Positions 38,078 to 48,705 are shown, counted from the first letter of the stretch. The stretch: 64,000 nt of DNA from Candidatus Didemnitutus mandela (GCA_002591725.1 NJAL01000003.1:267125-331124), one strand, 5' to 3'. Translations and numbers: made by a program. The notes: a model not told the origin generated them from the letters alone.

Positions 38078-39817
38078 GCGTGACAGTGTAGAGTAGGCTG
38101 AACGGCCTTTCCCTGGGATTGGCGGCAGCCCCCTTGAACCCTTATCGGGGAGTCGAATTTGTGCCCGGTTTTCTAGCTCGATTTCGACCATCGAATTTAG
38201 CAAGGCGCTTTGGTTGGCGGCAGCGGAACGCTGCATGAGTTGGTGGCGGGTTTTGGCGTATTGTGGATTCGAAGGCGAAAGGTCAGGCAGCTTTTTCTGG
38301 ACGACATAAACGAAATAACCCTTGTCGTTGCTAGCGACCATGTCGGAGAGATTGCTAGCTTCGAGTTTCTGGAGTACGTTGAGCGCTTGATATGGTATTC
38401 CCTGTGGCGGCTGGCGGAAGGCGAAGTTAGCGAAATCTTTTACTTCAAGCTTCTGGTCAGCGGCCGCCTTGGCGAACGTCGTGCCGGCTTTAAGTGCAGT
38501 TTCCAACTTGGTGTGGAGTTTCTTGCCCTTTTTAACGAAGAGTTTGCGCTTCTCGTTGTCTTTGTAATCGGCTTCAACTTTGTCTCGGATGTCGGCGAGG
38601 GGGGGGATGTAAGCGGAAACGGTTTCGTTCCACAGTAGGATGGCAAAACCGTCACTGTTGGCGACGGGGTCGGAGAAAAAATGATCTTTGCTTAGGCGGC
38701 TGATTTCGTCAGCGTAATTGGCCAACCAGGTATAGGCAGTAGGCGGTGTCTCAGGGTTGACCATGCCAATCGATTTTGCGGGATGATTGTGGGTTGCGAG
38801 GAAAGCGGTTAGGTCAGCCGAGTTTGCAGTGGTTTTCCTGTCGTAGAGAGCGACAGCGAGGTTGTTCGCGGCTTTTTGGGCGCTGTTCATGGCGAGGTCA
38901 TAGCGGAGCGCGGCTTCGACTTGGGTGCGGGCCTCCTGGAAATTGTCGGGTTTTGTGGCAACGTCTTTTTTGGCATCGAGCCTGACGTCGGCGCTCTTTT
39001 TATTTGCCTCATTGTGGGGGGAAAAACGGTTGGGGTTGGTGTTATAGAAGGCGCGCAATTGATCTTCGGTTGGTGTGCTGGGCGAAACGAAATCGACAGC
39101 CTTGAACTGCACGAGGCTGATTTTGGGCGAGGTAGGAATTTCGTAACGGAAGGAGTTTCTCTCGTAGAATTTCTTTAGGGTGTTTTTGCTCGGGTTAAGG
39201 GTAGGTGTGAAGGCGGAGAAGTCGAGCGTGGCGACGTTGATCGTCCACGTCGAGTCGGTGCAGATTAACTGAGTTGTGATATCGGAGGGTTGCACATAGC
39301 CGGGACCGCCGGTGATCTTGCCGAGCGTGTTGAGATAGGTGTCGCTTTGGAGAACACGGCTGGCGTCGGCGGTTGTAAATTCGGGATTGTTTTTTAGCGA
39401 GTCGGCGAAGCGAGAATAGGCTGTCTGGTCGAATTTTCCCTCTGTGTTTTTGAAGACCGGCAGATTGGCGACGTAAACGCTAACTTCTTTTGCGTCCGGC
39501 TGCGGCAGGTGCAACTTATCGGCGAGGCTGAGGCCAGCGATGCGGGCGAGGGCGTATTGTTGGATCTGCTCGCTGCTGACTAGGAATGCGCCTTTGAGCT
39601 GGGCGCTGATGCTGCCATCGCGCATGATCCGGCTGACGTCTTCCGCTTTTGCTAAATTATAGCCGAAGAAGGGCTTTTTCAGCACCTGCCGCCCATTACG
39701 GCCGATGCAAAATGATTGACTGTAAATGGCAACTGTGGGCAGTGCAATAGCGATGAGTACAATAAGAAAGACGAGAAAGAAGTGCTTCTGAAAGTATTTT
39801 TGGATCCAAGAAATCAT
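38000..39817 (-). CDS. SurA/PpiD-like periplasmic foldase (peptidyl-prolyl isomerase family)
   Basis: A 605-residue protein with one N-terminal membrane anchor (about 13-32, FFLVFLIVLIAIALPTVAIY) and a large periplasmic part, the layout of PpiD/SurA_N chaperones that help outer-membrane proteins fold. The SurA_N-like region includes SSEQIQQYALARIAGLSLADKL. The parvulin-like domain lies in the second half (NSDGFAILLWNETVSAYIPPLADIRDKVE, then QGIPYQALNVLQKLE), but the isomerase active site is not clearly conserved, so a chaperone role without catalysis is possible. The last about 26 residues come from a 49-bp tandem duplication and are probably not ancestral. It precedes the tolC-like gene on the same strand. 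Confidence 0.75.
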   Translation of the reverse strand: MISWIQKYFQKHFFLVFLIVLIAIALPTVAIYSQSFCIGRNGRQVLKKPFFGYNLAKAEDVSRIMRDGSISAQLKGAFLVSSEQIQQYALARIAGLSLADKLHLPQPDAKEVSVYVANLPVFKNTEGKFDQTAYSRFADSLKNNPEFTTADASRVLQSDTYLNTLGKITGGPGYVQPSDITTQLICTDSTWTINVATLDFSAFTPTLNPSKNTLKKFYERNSFRYEIPTSPKISLVQFKAVDFVSPSTPTEDQLRAFYNTNPNRFSPHNEANKKSADVRLDAKKDVATKPDNFQEARTQVEAALRYDLAMNSAQKAANNLAVALYDRKTTANSADLTAFLATHNHPAKSIGMVNPETPPTAYTWLANYADEISRLSKDHFFSDPVANSDGFAILLWNETVSAYIPPLADIRDKVEADYKDNEKRKLFVKKGKKLHTKLETALKAGTTFAKAAADQKLEVKDFANFAFRQPPQGIPYQALNVLQKLEASNLSDMVASNDKGYFVYVVQKKLPDLSPSNPQYAKTRHQLMQRSAAANQSALLNSMVEIELENRAQIRLPDKGSRGLPPIPGKGRSAYSTLSRRPAGYILGANRIIDSHTAGRLHFGR

Positions 39818-41960
39818 AGAGAGAAAATAGAGAAAATGACCTTGACTTAACTACCTTAAGGATTGGACATTGGACCTTTCTGTCTGCTGTGAACTGGCTA
39901 GATTTATGGGCGATGACTCATTTCCCCTCTCGTACTCCTTTTTATACCTCCTTCATTTAACTTTCTTTGTAACAAGCTAACAAATATGGCAAATTGGTTT
40001 TAAATATGGCAAATTGGTTTTTCGTTTAAGCCACCTCCCCAAAACCCGGGAATCGACTCGCAATTATTTTTTTATGTGACCGGGATACCCGCAACGGAAA
40101 CCAACAGAGATACGAAATACGGGAGCGGATGAAGGTTGGAGATCAAAATTAGAAACATGAGACGTGAGCTGGGCAACCGTTAAAAGTAAATTTTAACTAC
40201 TAAAAACAATCTATCGCAATATCGCAAAAAATGATATTAAATTATGGCCTGACAAGTCTCTGGAATCTAAACATTATCATGTTCCTTTCATTAATTTGAA
40301 TATAATATCTATAGTTTCGCGATAAATTATTCGTGATTTTCTTATTTTTTTAGAAAATGCGTTGCTTTGCTGATTGAGCCTGCGGTTTTGTACTCGAAGT
40401 AATAAATTGAATACTTAGATATGGTAGTTAGTTGTTGGGGACTACATTTTTTCCCTTTCCCCATGGCTGGCTCTGACAACAACTTTTTTACGGAGCAATT
40501 TAGGTGTGTGTTTGCTATCCAGCCTTGGTTCTTTTCCTTTTTTTATGCGGCTAATATTGCTTCACGATTCGGGCGTAATTGGCTGAAGTCCCAAAGACCT
40601 CACTAATCGTAACCAAGCAACTTTTTACCCAGCTGGGCACCAGCTCCAGTTGCATGCCTCCCAAGACATGCCCTTACTTTTCCGACGAAAAGGGACGCGT
40701 CAGCTTATTCTCTATTCTCCTTCGTTACGATGTGCTATTCCGGAACAAGAGTTGAAGAGTTGAGATCGGATTTATGATGAGGTAGAATAACGCCGTTTCT
40801 TTTCTCCTTTTTCTGTTTAGGGAAACGTTTCATTCTTTCATGTATATGATATAAATGTGATTAATGATTTATATATATATGAATGAAGCTTGTTCCATTC
40901 AAGGGGCTCGATGCTCGCGATGTTTTTTGAATTTTCCCTCGTGATATTTGATTTAGTCTTCACCTAGCTTGCGATTAAAACGCAGCATTTGAGCTGAAAG
41001 CAACCTGAGCGACTCGAATCGTGAATCTAAGGCTGCGTTCCTCAATGATGTACTGCGTCATGCAATGCGCATTTTTCTAGGGAGAAGCGGTTCATGTAAG
41101 GATGCGTAAGGATGATCGTGAGACTAAAACCGCCTTTTCAGGTCTCACTTGTTTTTCTTCCTTTTTGGCGCTTTTTTCATCCGCACCATGCTTTGGGCTG
41201 CGGGGGGGCTGCAGCTTGCATTGAGGCGATCACCCTATTTTCCCCCTCCAGGGATAACTTTTGGCTTTTGGGCTACATTCCCCGGGTTATGACCCAACTT
41301 GGTGGGGCCAGGTTGCACGGGTGCCACCTCTTGGTTCTCATCCTAGCCTTTCGAAGATTCGAAGGTTTTTTTGTGTCTGTAGCCTTGCCGCGATGAAATG
41401 CGGCACGGTTTATTAAAATAGTAAAAAAGCAGATTTAGTATAATAGTAGTATATAGTATTTATATATTATATATAAATACGGATCTTTCTGATAATTTAG
41501 GAAGCGTTTTTCGCATAAAACGCCTGATCGTGGTGCGTAAGATTCGTGAATAACTCTTAGAAATAAGATTGTCTTTTTGTTATCAGAATAGATTATAGAT
41601 AGTATTAGTCTTTTTGAGACACAAGCGAGGGGTATTTCAACGTCTAGCAGGTTCGTGGTCCAATCGAATTTTGGGCCGCAAAAATCGAAGTCGGCCATTC
41701 ATGGCTGTTTAAAACTTTCGATGACTTCGGAAGCCGGTAGTTCCGTGGTCACCAAAAAGGTTGAATTGCTGGTTTAAGGAAAGGCTTCGAGTTCTCGGGT
41801 TTCCGAAGGCTAAAACACTTCAGAAGCTGAGCGCAGATAGCAGTCTGATGCTGTGGAGAAAAAGGATTAGAATTTTCAACATCTATATCTCACTTACCAT
41901 GGGAACGAGCTTCGGGAAGGAGACTGGAAGGGAAAACGAGCTACAGCAACTTTAAGCGGT
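39818..41960. other. 2.1 kb AT-rich region with no gene recognised
   Basis: Strongly AT-rich with runs of TATATA near 40860-40880 and 41445-41475. Short open frames (for example minus 41435-41698, plus 41112-41396) show no motif. I looked for DnaA-box clusters and stable RNAs and saw none that convinced me. A hairpin-forming stretch near 40648-40672 (GCATG...CATGC) is too small to name. Confidence 0.5.
39982..40021. repeat. 20-bp perfect tandem duplication (2 copies)
   Basis: The unit AAATATGGCAAATTGGTTTT is present twice head to tail, in AT-rich non-coding DNA upstream of the foldase gene. Confidence 0.95.
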
Positions 41961-42319
41961 CTCTATTCTGTGGAAGTTTTTTTCCAGGCAGGGGTATTTG
42001 CCGAGTATCCGGTAGTAGCGGTGAACGATCCCAATGTTCAGTTGCGCATTCATCCGAGTTTCTTTGATGGTGATCGCGGAGTAGAGTGCGATCATGCAAT
42101 TGCGGGTTTCCACGTCTGTTTAGCCGAGCGGCCCCGCAATGCGGTTGTACAAAAGGCGCCAGCCGTGGATGTGCGATGATTTTTCGGGCCTTAGCTCGTT
42201 AGCCAGCAGCGTGGAATGGAGAGACTTAATCTTACTCCTGCAGGGTCCTGGCGCCCGATGCGTTTGCTGGGACCTCGGCCGGGAAAGCGGCCCAAGCTTG
42301 GGCGGTCTTTTGGTCATAG

Positions 42320-43560
42320 TCGCCGATGATGTGGTCGGACATTATAGAGTAATTCCTTGCTGGGCGCTTCGCCATAGTTTTCGAACAATCGTCGAAAATC
42401 CTGCAGGGCGACGAAATTTAGTAGCCGGGTTGGCTGATAGCAGTAGCCGGCCGGATTGCGCTCTTCCTCCAGCGGCAGTTGGGCGACGAGCCCGAGGTTG
42501 GTGAGCCGGTTCAGACTTTTGTTCAGCACTTTGGGAGGCACACGGATTTGATGGGAAAAGTTGGCCGCCAAATTCCCGGGCCGGCAGTTTGCTTAAAGCG
42601 GCGTGCAATCAGCAAGACACAAGGAGGGAAATGCTTTTGCGCGTCCCGGGGATTGAGAGTGTGCCAGGCGGTCTGGCTGCTGTGGTAGCGAAGGTTTTGC
42701 ACGGCGTAGGTGATCTGCTTGCCGACTAACACGAATAGCCAGAAGATAAAAGACCGACCAATCAGCACAGGCAGGATGCCGAGCGAGCTGTAGAGACTAT
42801 TGTTCAGGACAACGTTGAATAAAGGGCCAGATAGCTTGTTGAGAAAGAACAGCGCGGTGACTGCGAATGTTGTCCCCAGAAGGGAACGACCCATTTTTAC
42901 GCGGATTTTTGATTTTGGCACGGTGCGATAAGAAGAGCATCAGAATTAACACTACTGAACTCGAGGGAAGCAGCCAGCACACGATGGTTTTGGTCTGTGA
43001 GCTGAGTGGGAGTTTTTCAAAAAACGTTCATGAACGTTCCTGTGGAAAGGACCGTGAGCGACATAAAGAGGAACAGCGCCACCAAGCGTGACCACCGGAA
43101 AATAGTAAAAGTAAACGATGTGCGTGACCCGATGTGCGTGACCCAGATGCAGTTCTAGCGGACGTTCCCAGGTGTCACTGAAAAACGTGTCCGACCGTTG
43201 TGAAAGGTTGTATAACGCTGATCAGCAGCGTGAAAATGCCGATCAAGCCCGCGGCGTCCGAGTGTGAGTTTGCAATGAAGTTATTGACTAGCTTCACTAT
43301 TTCCGGTACAGCCGCGGCGGCTGTTCCGAGAATGTTTTCGGCCGTGCTGCTTATGTCGCGTGTGGGCGCAGCCTAATCATAGGCTTTACGGCATAGTCTT
43401 TACCGATCTTTACCGATGGTGCGACCCACATTGCGTGACCTGCGGGGGAAATGAAGCTGGGGACGTTGCTCAGGCTTCTGGCAAGCAATGCCGGATCTCG
43501 ATTGCTCAACGCAAAGCTGGCAATGCGCACGGTTAGGGAACAGTTGAGTGGAACGTAAGA
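42320..43560 (-). pseudogene. YihY/BrkB-family inner-membrane protein remnant
   Basis: Minus-strand blocks follow this six-helix membrane family (once misnamed RNase BN): SDAAGLIGIFTLLISV near 43240, the VEHVFNDIWG region degraded near 43180, FEKLPLSSQTKTIV and CWLLPSSSVVLILMLF near 42960-43010, then an open piece (42523-42921) with FFLNKLSGPLFNVVLNNSLYSSLGILPVL and GKQITYAVQNL, and a frameshifted cytoplasmic tail RVPPKVLNKSLNRLTNLGLVAQL near 42500. Stops and frame changes break it. Confidence 0.75.
43116..43143. repeat. 14-bp perfect tandem duplication (2 copies)
   Basis: The unit CGATGTGCGTGACC occurs twice head to tail inside the YihY-like relic. Confidence 0.9.
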
Positions 43561-43857
43561 AGCAAGCAGTAGCTTAGGCGCCGTAGCCCGCGCGGTAGTT
43601 TTTAAGCTTCTTCAAATCCAAAAGCGTGATGACGCATCGTTACTGCCGATCAAAACTTATTTCTAGTTGGGCCGAATCATAGAAATAAATAGGTTCCTGG
43701 CATTACCTGGCGGGTTTCGGCGAGGGAGCAGAGCTATTCCAGTGTTGTAAGGGCTGCGGGCGTCGGGATCCTTATATGCCACGCACGTAGCAGTCCGGGC
43801 CAGCTATGGGGAAAGGTAAAAACGCCTCCGGAGAGCGGCAAGTGCGAAGTCGTTTAC
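43561..43857. other. Spacer below argS, nothing recognised
   Basis: No open frame or hairpin with a T-run was found that I would call a gene or terminator. Confidence 0.4.
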
Positions 43858-45645
43858 CTACATTCGTGCGAGCGTGCGCAACCCGAGGGTGTGAAGCCCC
43901 GTTTCGAGGACGATGAGCGTGCGTTGACAGAGCAGGAGCCGGCGGGCGCGAACTGGGGCATCGTCGACCATTACCTTATCGGCTGCATAGAAACTGCTGA
44001 AGGCACCGGCGAGTTCGAAGAGGAAAAGACAGAGAAAATGTGGGCGGAGCTGCGTGGTGGCAATGCGGATTGCATCGGCAAATTGGACGAGCTTGCGTGC
44101 GAGCACGAGCTCCTGCGGTGTTTCCGGAGGGGTGGCGCCTTTGGTTGGCGGTTGTGTCGCATCGAGTCTAGCTTTACGGAAAATGGAATGAATCCGCGCA
44201 ACTGCGTAGAGCAGGTAGGGCGCAGTGTTGCCGTCGAGCGCTAGCATCTTATCTAATGAGAAAGTGTAGCTTTTGCTGCGGTTTTGAACGAGGTCGGCAT
44301 ATTGCACGGCCCCAATGCCGACGGCGCGGGCTATCTCGCGGCGTTCGGTTTCAGGGAGCTCGGGACTTTTGTTGCTGATGATCGCAAAAGCGTGCTTCTC
44401 GGCTTCGTCGAGCAGTACCTTTAGTTTGATCGTTCCGCCGTCGCGGGTCTTGAGCGCTTTGCCGTCCTCACCGGTGACAGCGCCGAATGCAACATGGTGC
44501 AGTTTGGGCAACCGGTAGTGTTTCGCGGCGAACCACTTTTTTACCGTGAGGAAAATCTGCTCGAAATGGTCCGATTGGCGGAAGTCGGTGACGATGACGA
44601 TGCCATCGGCCTTAAAATACTCCGCCCGGTAGACGGCGGTGGCAAGGTCGATAGAACCGTAGTTGGAAGCGCCGTCGACTTTGCGTATTAGAAGGGGTTG
44701 CGTTTTAAAACGCGGGTGCTCAGGATGAAAGACGACGAGTGCGCCTTTGCTTTTTTGTGCGATACCATTGGCGGTGAGCTCGGAGTAAACGCGGTTCAAT
44801 TTATCGTTGTAGAAGGATTCGCCAAGATTGTGGTCAAAGCGGATACCGAGGCGATCGTAGATCTGCTGGAAGGCTACGAGGCTAACGTTGGAAAAACTTT
44901 TCCAAAGGGCGACGTTTTTGGGATCGCCGTTTTGGAGTTTCACGAGTTCCGTGCGGGCTTCCTCGAGTTCTGGCGAATCTTCGGGCGTGGCGCTGTGGCT
45001 GAGCCTGTAGAGCCGCTCGAGTTCCTCAACTGTATCGGCGGCGAGGGCGGCGGGATCGGCCCAGCGCTTGTAGCCGTAGATGAGTTTTCCGAATTGTGTG
45101 CCCCAATCGCCGAGGTGGTTGTCACGGATGACGTGCGCGCCGGTGAACGCGAGGAGGCGCGAAATTGCTTCGCCTATCACGGCCGAGCGCAGATGGCCGA
45201 CATGCATTTGTTTGGCCGTGTTCGGCGACGAATAATCCACGATCCAGGTCTGGCTTGCGTGGTCGGAGGTGGCGAGGTGCTGGAGGCCAGCTTCGTCTGA
45301 GAAGTTTTCCAGCGAGGCGAGCAGAGCGGTGGGGTTGAGGCGGAAGTTGATAAAGCCTGGGCTGGCGAGGCCAACGTTGAAGTTTTCACGAATCTTGGCG
45401 GAAAGATGATCGAGCAGGCCTTGGGCGAGCGCGCGAGGATTTTGCTTCGTGCGTTTGGCGAAGGCGAGGGCGCCATTGGCTTGATAGTCGCTATGGATGA
45501 GGTCGGCGACGCGTACTTCCGGATCAAAGTCTTTCGCCCAACCGGCGCGGTAGGCAGCGGTTTTTAACTGCTCATGAAGATGGCTGGCGATATAAAACGG
45601 GACATCCACTCGGAGGATTGAGAAATTGCATTGGCCACTGAGCAA
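43858..45645 (-). CDS. argS: Arginyl-tRNA synthetase
   Basis: Charges tRNA-Arg. About 595 residues, normal for the family and without frame breaks. An N-terminal tRNA-recognition domain (IHSDYQANGALAFAKR) is followed by the class I signature HVGH (148-151) in SSPNTAKQMHVGH, NHLGDWGTQFG, and the KMSKS counterpart in GEDGKALKTRDGG. The anticodon-binding helix bundle follows (QYADLVQNRSKSYTF, LLYAVARIHSIFRKA). The start is uncertain: TTG at 45645 or GTG at 45609, the latter closer to the usual beginning of the protein; no ATG fits. It is divergent from the nucleoside phosphorylase gene. Confidence 0.92.
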   Translation of the reverse strand: MLSGQCNFSILRVDVPFYIASHLHEQLKTAAYRAGWAKDFDPEVRVADLIHSDYQANGALAFAKRTKQNPRALAQGLLDHLSAKIRENFNVGLASPGFINFRLNPTALLASLENFSDEAGLQHLATSDHASQTWIVDYSSPNTAKQMHVGHLRSAVIGEAISRLLAFTGAHVIRDNHLGDWGTQFGKLIYGYKRWADPAALAADTVEELERLYRLSHSATPEDSPELEEARTELVKLQNGDPKNVALWKSFSNVSLVAFQQIYDRLGIRFDHNLGESFYNDKLNRVYSELTANGIAQKSKGALVVFHPEHPRFKTQPLLIRKVDGASNYGSIDLATAVYRAEYFKADGIVIVTDFRQSDHFEQIFLTVKKWFAAKHYRLPKLHHVAFGAVTGEDGKALKTRDGGTIKLKVLLDEAEKHAFAIISNKSPELPETERREIARAVGIGAVQYADLVQNRSKSYTFSLDKMLALDGNTAPYLLYAVARIHSIFRKARLDATQPPTKGATPPETPQELVLARKLVQFADAIRIATTQLRPHFLCLFLFELAGAFSSFYAADKVMVDDAPVRARRLLLCQRTLIVLETGLHTLGLRTLARM

Positions 45646-45807
45646 GAACGATTTCGTGGCGAAGTGTTTCAGGTGCTGACTACCAAAACGTTACTGGGGG
45701 TATAAAAACAGCGGGCATTTTTGTCTCGACATTTTAAACGAAAACCATTGGTTTGCAAGTTTTGCGCAAGCGCGCTCTTCTCTTCTCTTACATAAGTGAT
45801 CACATCC
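45646..45807. promoter_or_regulatory. Divergent intergenic region between argS and the phosphorylase gene
   Basis: Only about 160 bases separate two outward-facing intact genes, so both promoters must lie here. No exact -35/-10 pair was identified with confidence. Confidence 0.4.
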
Positions 45808-47148
45808 ATGAGAAAACGTCCCATTCTAACGCGGCGATTTGTACGCCCGTCGTTTACTTCGTTAATCGAGAAAAAGCGCGATAATGGCGAATTCACCCAA
45901 GACGAAATTCGCTATATAATCGATTCTGTTCTCGACGGTGAAATGCTGCAACACCAGCAGGCTGCTTTGCTGATGGCGATTTACTTTGCCAACATGTCGG
46001 CGCAGGAAACAGCGATTTTGACTGAGGAAATGATGTTTTCGGGAGAAGTGATCGATCTTTCTACTATCGCGAAGCCGAAGATCGATAAGTATTCTACAGG
46101 CGGTGTTGGCGACAAGACTTCGCTCGTGCTCGCTCCGCTGGCGATGGCAAGTGGTATTGTGGTGCCGATGATGTGTGGTGTCGAACAAGAATACGTTGTA
46201 AACACGCTCGACAAGCTTTCGTCGATTCCTGGTTTCAAGGGCGCGATGTCGATCGAGCATTTTCAAGGCCAGCTCGCTCGTGTCGGTGGCGTCATCGCCG
46301 AGCAGATCAAGGAGCTCGCTCCGGCCGACCAGATTTTCTACAACCTCCGCCTCGAAACTGGTACCATTCCGAGTCTGCCGCTCATCACGGGCAGCGTTCT
46401 TTCCAAGAAGCTTGCGGAAGGCGCCGAAGGCCTCGTAATCGATGTGAAGTGGGGTAACGGCTCCTTCATCAAGGACCTTGAACAAGCGAAGCAGCTTGCT
46501 CGCTCTATGACCCGCGTCGGTCGCTCTATGAAGCGCCGCTGCGTTGCGCTTGTGACTGATATGAACCAGCCGCTCGGCGACTCCGTCGGCACTTCGCTGG
46601 AGATCAAGGAAGCCATTCAGCTCCTCAAAGGAGAAGGTCCGGAGGACATGAAGGAACTTGTGCTCAAGCTCGGTATGGAGATCGTGCGCCTCGCTGGCGT
46701 GGCTGGTTCGACCCTCTCTGCAAAACAGACCGTGCAACGTCATCTCGCCGACGGCTCTGCTCTGGAAAAGCTCAAGGAGGTGGTGAAGGCGCAGGGCGGC
46801 GACACCTCGTTCATCGATCATACGGAAAAATTCCCGATGGCTCGCTACATCCGCAAGCTGCCCGCGCCGAAACGCGGGTATTTGCACACGATCAGCGCCG
46901 ATCTCATCGCCCAGGGTGTCTCCATCCTCGGCGCCAGCCAGGATGCTGATGGCAAGATTGACCACGCGGTTGGCGTTTCTGATATCAAAAACGTCGGCAC
47001 CCAGGTGAAACAGGGCGAGCCGCTCATGATGATTCACTACAACGACGAGGCGAAGCTAGAACAGGCGCTTGAGCTCTTCAAGAGCTCCTACCGTCTAGCT
47101 CCGAAGCGACCGGTTCCGCCGCCGCTTGTCGTCGAACGTGTTGCGTAG
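45808..47148 (+). CDS. deoA: Thymidine/pyrimidine nucleoside phosphorylase with altered signature loop
   Basis: The family cleaves thymidine or uridine with phosphate to base plus sugar 1-phosphate in nucleoside salvage. It has 446 residues and is full length with no frame break. Substrate marks are KYSTGGVGDKTS (94-105, with the usual His of KHSTGG as Tyr), NLR...PLITGSVLSKK (Arg, Ser and Lys that hold the pyrimidine) and VTDMNQPLG. The near-invariant SGRGLGHTGGT block is replaced at residues 123-133 by CGVEQEYVVNT, keeping only the second residue and the final threonine, while LDKL right after is normal. Activity is therefore doubtful even though the frame is open. The start is the ATG at 45808; GTG at 45796 is an alternative. 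Confidence 0.85.
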   Translation: MRKRPILTRRFVRPSFTSLIEKKRDNGEFTQDEIRYIIDSVLDGEMLQHQQAALLMAIYFANMSAQETAILTEEMMFSGEVIDLSTIAKPKIDKYSTGGVGDKTSLVLAPLAMASGIVVPMMCGVEQEYVVNTLDKLSSIPGFKGAMSIEHFQGQLARVGGVIAEQIKELAPADQIFYNLRLETGTIPSLPLITGSVLSKKLAEGAEGLVIDVKWGNGSFIKDLEQAKQLARSMTRVGRSMKRRCVALVTDMNQPLGDSVGTSLEIKEAIQLLKGEGPEDMKELVLKLGMEIVRLAGVAGSTLSAKQTVQRHLADGSALEKLKEVVKAQGGDTSFIDHTEKFPMARYIRKLPAPKRGYLHTISADLIAQGVSILGASQDADGKIDHAVGVSDIKNVGTQVKQGEPLMMIHYNDEAKLEQALELFKSSYRLAPKRPVPPPLVVERVA

Positions 47149-47244
47149 GTTTTTTCTACCTACCATTGCTTTCGGCAACCTAGTTTTAAAGCCGGCCAAA
47201 ATGGCTGGAACGCGTTGGAGCCCGGGGCAGGGATTAGCCCCGTT

Positions 47245-47450
47245 ATGGCCCCCTATTACTTTTGTTCCCTGTTGTTGTTTATTCTGGGGATTGTTTTACT
47301 TATCGATTTCTTGAAGAGTAGCTCTTCGGACAAACTTATTTGGGTTGTCGTAGCTATTCTCCCTCTCGACGGTTGATTCCCTCCTTTGGCTTTTTGTAGA
47401 AAAAACAGCGGCTGAAATCGTTGCGCGCAGCTTTTGGTTTGGGGTCTGTC
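47245..47450 (+). pseudogene. PLDc_N-type small membrane protein, frameshifted
   Basis: An ATG at 47245 opens a 43-codon frame, one hydrophobic segment (LLLFILGIVLLIDFLK) followed by SSDKLIWVVVAILPL, which matches the DKLIWVLVVILLPLLGPxLYF pattern of the phospholipase-D-nuclease N-terminal domain found in tiny membrane proteins. It stops at 47374-47376 just before the second membrane segment, while another frame continues with SLLWLFVEK. One frameshift thus separates two halves. Small genes of this kind are easily missed. Confidence 0.55.
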
Positions 47451-47479
47451 GCGCGACCTTTGAGTGACGGCATAGCTAA

Positions 47480-48705
47480 AAAACTGGAAGAACCTTGCGA
47501 AAAAACGTAGCCGCTACCCGTGGGTCGGTCGCAGTTGCCGCGGCTGCTGCTGTGGGCGTAGCTGAGATTCTTCGCATTCCAACCGGCAACTCCCTCGTGC
47601 ATGTTCAACAACGTGTCGTGCGGTTCGAAGCTGGAAAATCTCGCCTTTGCCTACGGAAAAGCGAGCAACCGGGTCGGCGTCGAACCTCTCCAATTTGCAG
47701 GCGAAAATTCCCTTACGGGTGATTTTGCGCGGCGGCGAGGAATATTTCAAAACGGCGCTGCGCCGTGCGGTGGCTCTTCTAGTGCGACCTGCTTAAGTTC
47801 AGATAATGTGGCGGAAGTCTATCGTGTTATCAACTCCGATAGCGATGGGCTGAGTCGACTAGCGGTCGATCGCTACATTAATGTATTGTTTTGCGGCATA
47901 TACTCACTTGGAGTCTTTAAGGGGCTTGCCCCTGCTACACGAGTTGCTTGGAACGAAGTTTACGCCCGTGCATGTTAATAATGATCTCAACAGTCTTAAA
48001 GGCATTAAGCGGTCACAAATGAAGGAGGTCGTAGCGAGCGCGCTGGATTGGGTGAAAGCCAATGAGCATGGCATGGCGTGTATTACGAAGTCGACTTTAC
48101 CGAGGGGCGCAAAACGGTTCTGCGACCAGCGCGAGAATCTCCACTGGTTTGGCACGTTCGCACGTGCGGCGTACGCATGTTAGATTTTTGCAGCTACACT
48201 AGCGGCTTTCCAATTAGCGTGGCGTTCGGGAGGTGCGACCGAAATCACAGCGGCCGATCTCGAGGAGGCCACGGTCGCGTATGGGCATCGCAATGCTAAC
48301 TTCAGCCATGTTTCTTTGGCTAAGCTCAATTGGGTGCACTCCGATGCGTTTCCGTATGCGCGAAAAACCCAGAAAATGGAGAATTGTTTGACCTCGTTTT
48401 CTGCAATCTGCCAAAGTTTGTGCTTTACCTGCGGAGCGGAAAGCTTCGTGGAGAACAATGGGCAAATATTCCGACCTGAATCAGCTCACGATTTTTTATG
48501 TGCGGCTTGGCAGTTTGTTTGTGGCGTGTCTGTATTCGGGGTTCGTAAGTGAGAGGAGCCGTGATGCGGCCATTAAGGCTGGGGACGGGCTGAACCGATG
48601 GCTGTAGATTTTCGGCTACACAGGGCCTGATGTGGGCCACCTGGTATATTTGAAATGTCTTGAGGGCGGCTGCTTCAAAGTGCTTTTGGCGCATGTGACT
48701 TAAAC
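47480..48705 (+). pseudogene. RlmI-like 23S rRNA cytosine methyltransferase remnant
   Basis: The family methylates a cytosine of 23S rRNA using S-adenosylmethionine. Plus-strand blocks follow the family: YRVINSDSDGLSRLAVDRY near 47820, LPLLHELLG near 47930, YEVDFTEGRKT near 48080 (in GxxFxVDFxxGHKTGFF), FCDQRENLHW near 48118, MLDFCSYTSGF near 48180 (the SAM motif), then NWVHSDAFPYARKTQK near 48330 and YLKCLEGGCFKVLLA-like sequence at the end near 48645. Most blocks lie in different frames and stops intervene. Confidence 0.8.

Noticed and set aside
39818..41960. AT-rich stretch as a replication origin
   Set aside because: No cluster of DnaA boxes, no dnaA/dnaN/gidA neighbour; AT-richness alone is not enough.
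45862..47037. 391-codon open frame on the minus strand
   Set aside because: It is the antisense of the intact nucleoside phosphorylase gene, with no family motif; its length follows from codon bias of the real gene.
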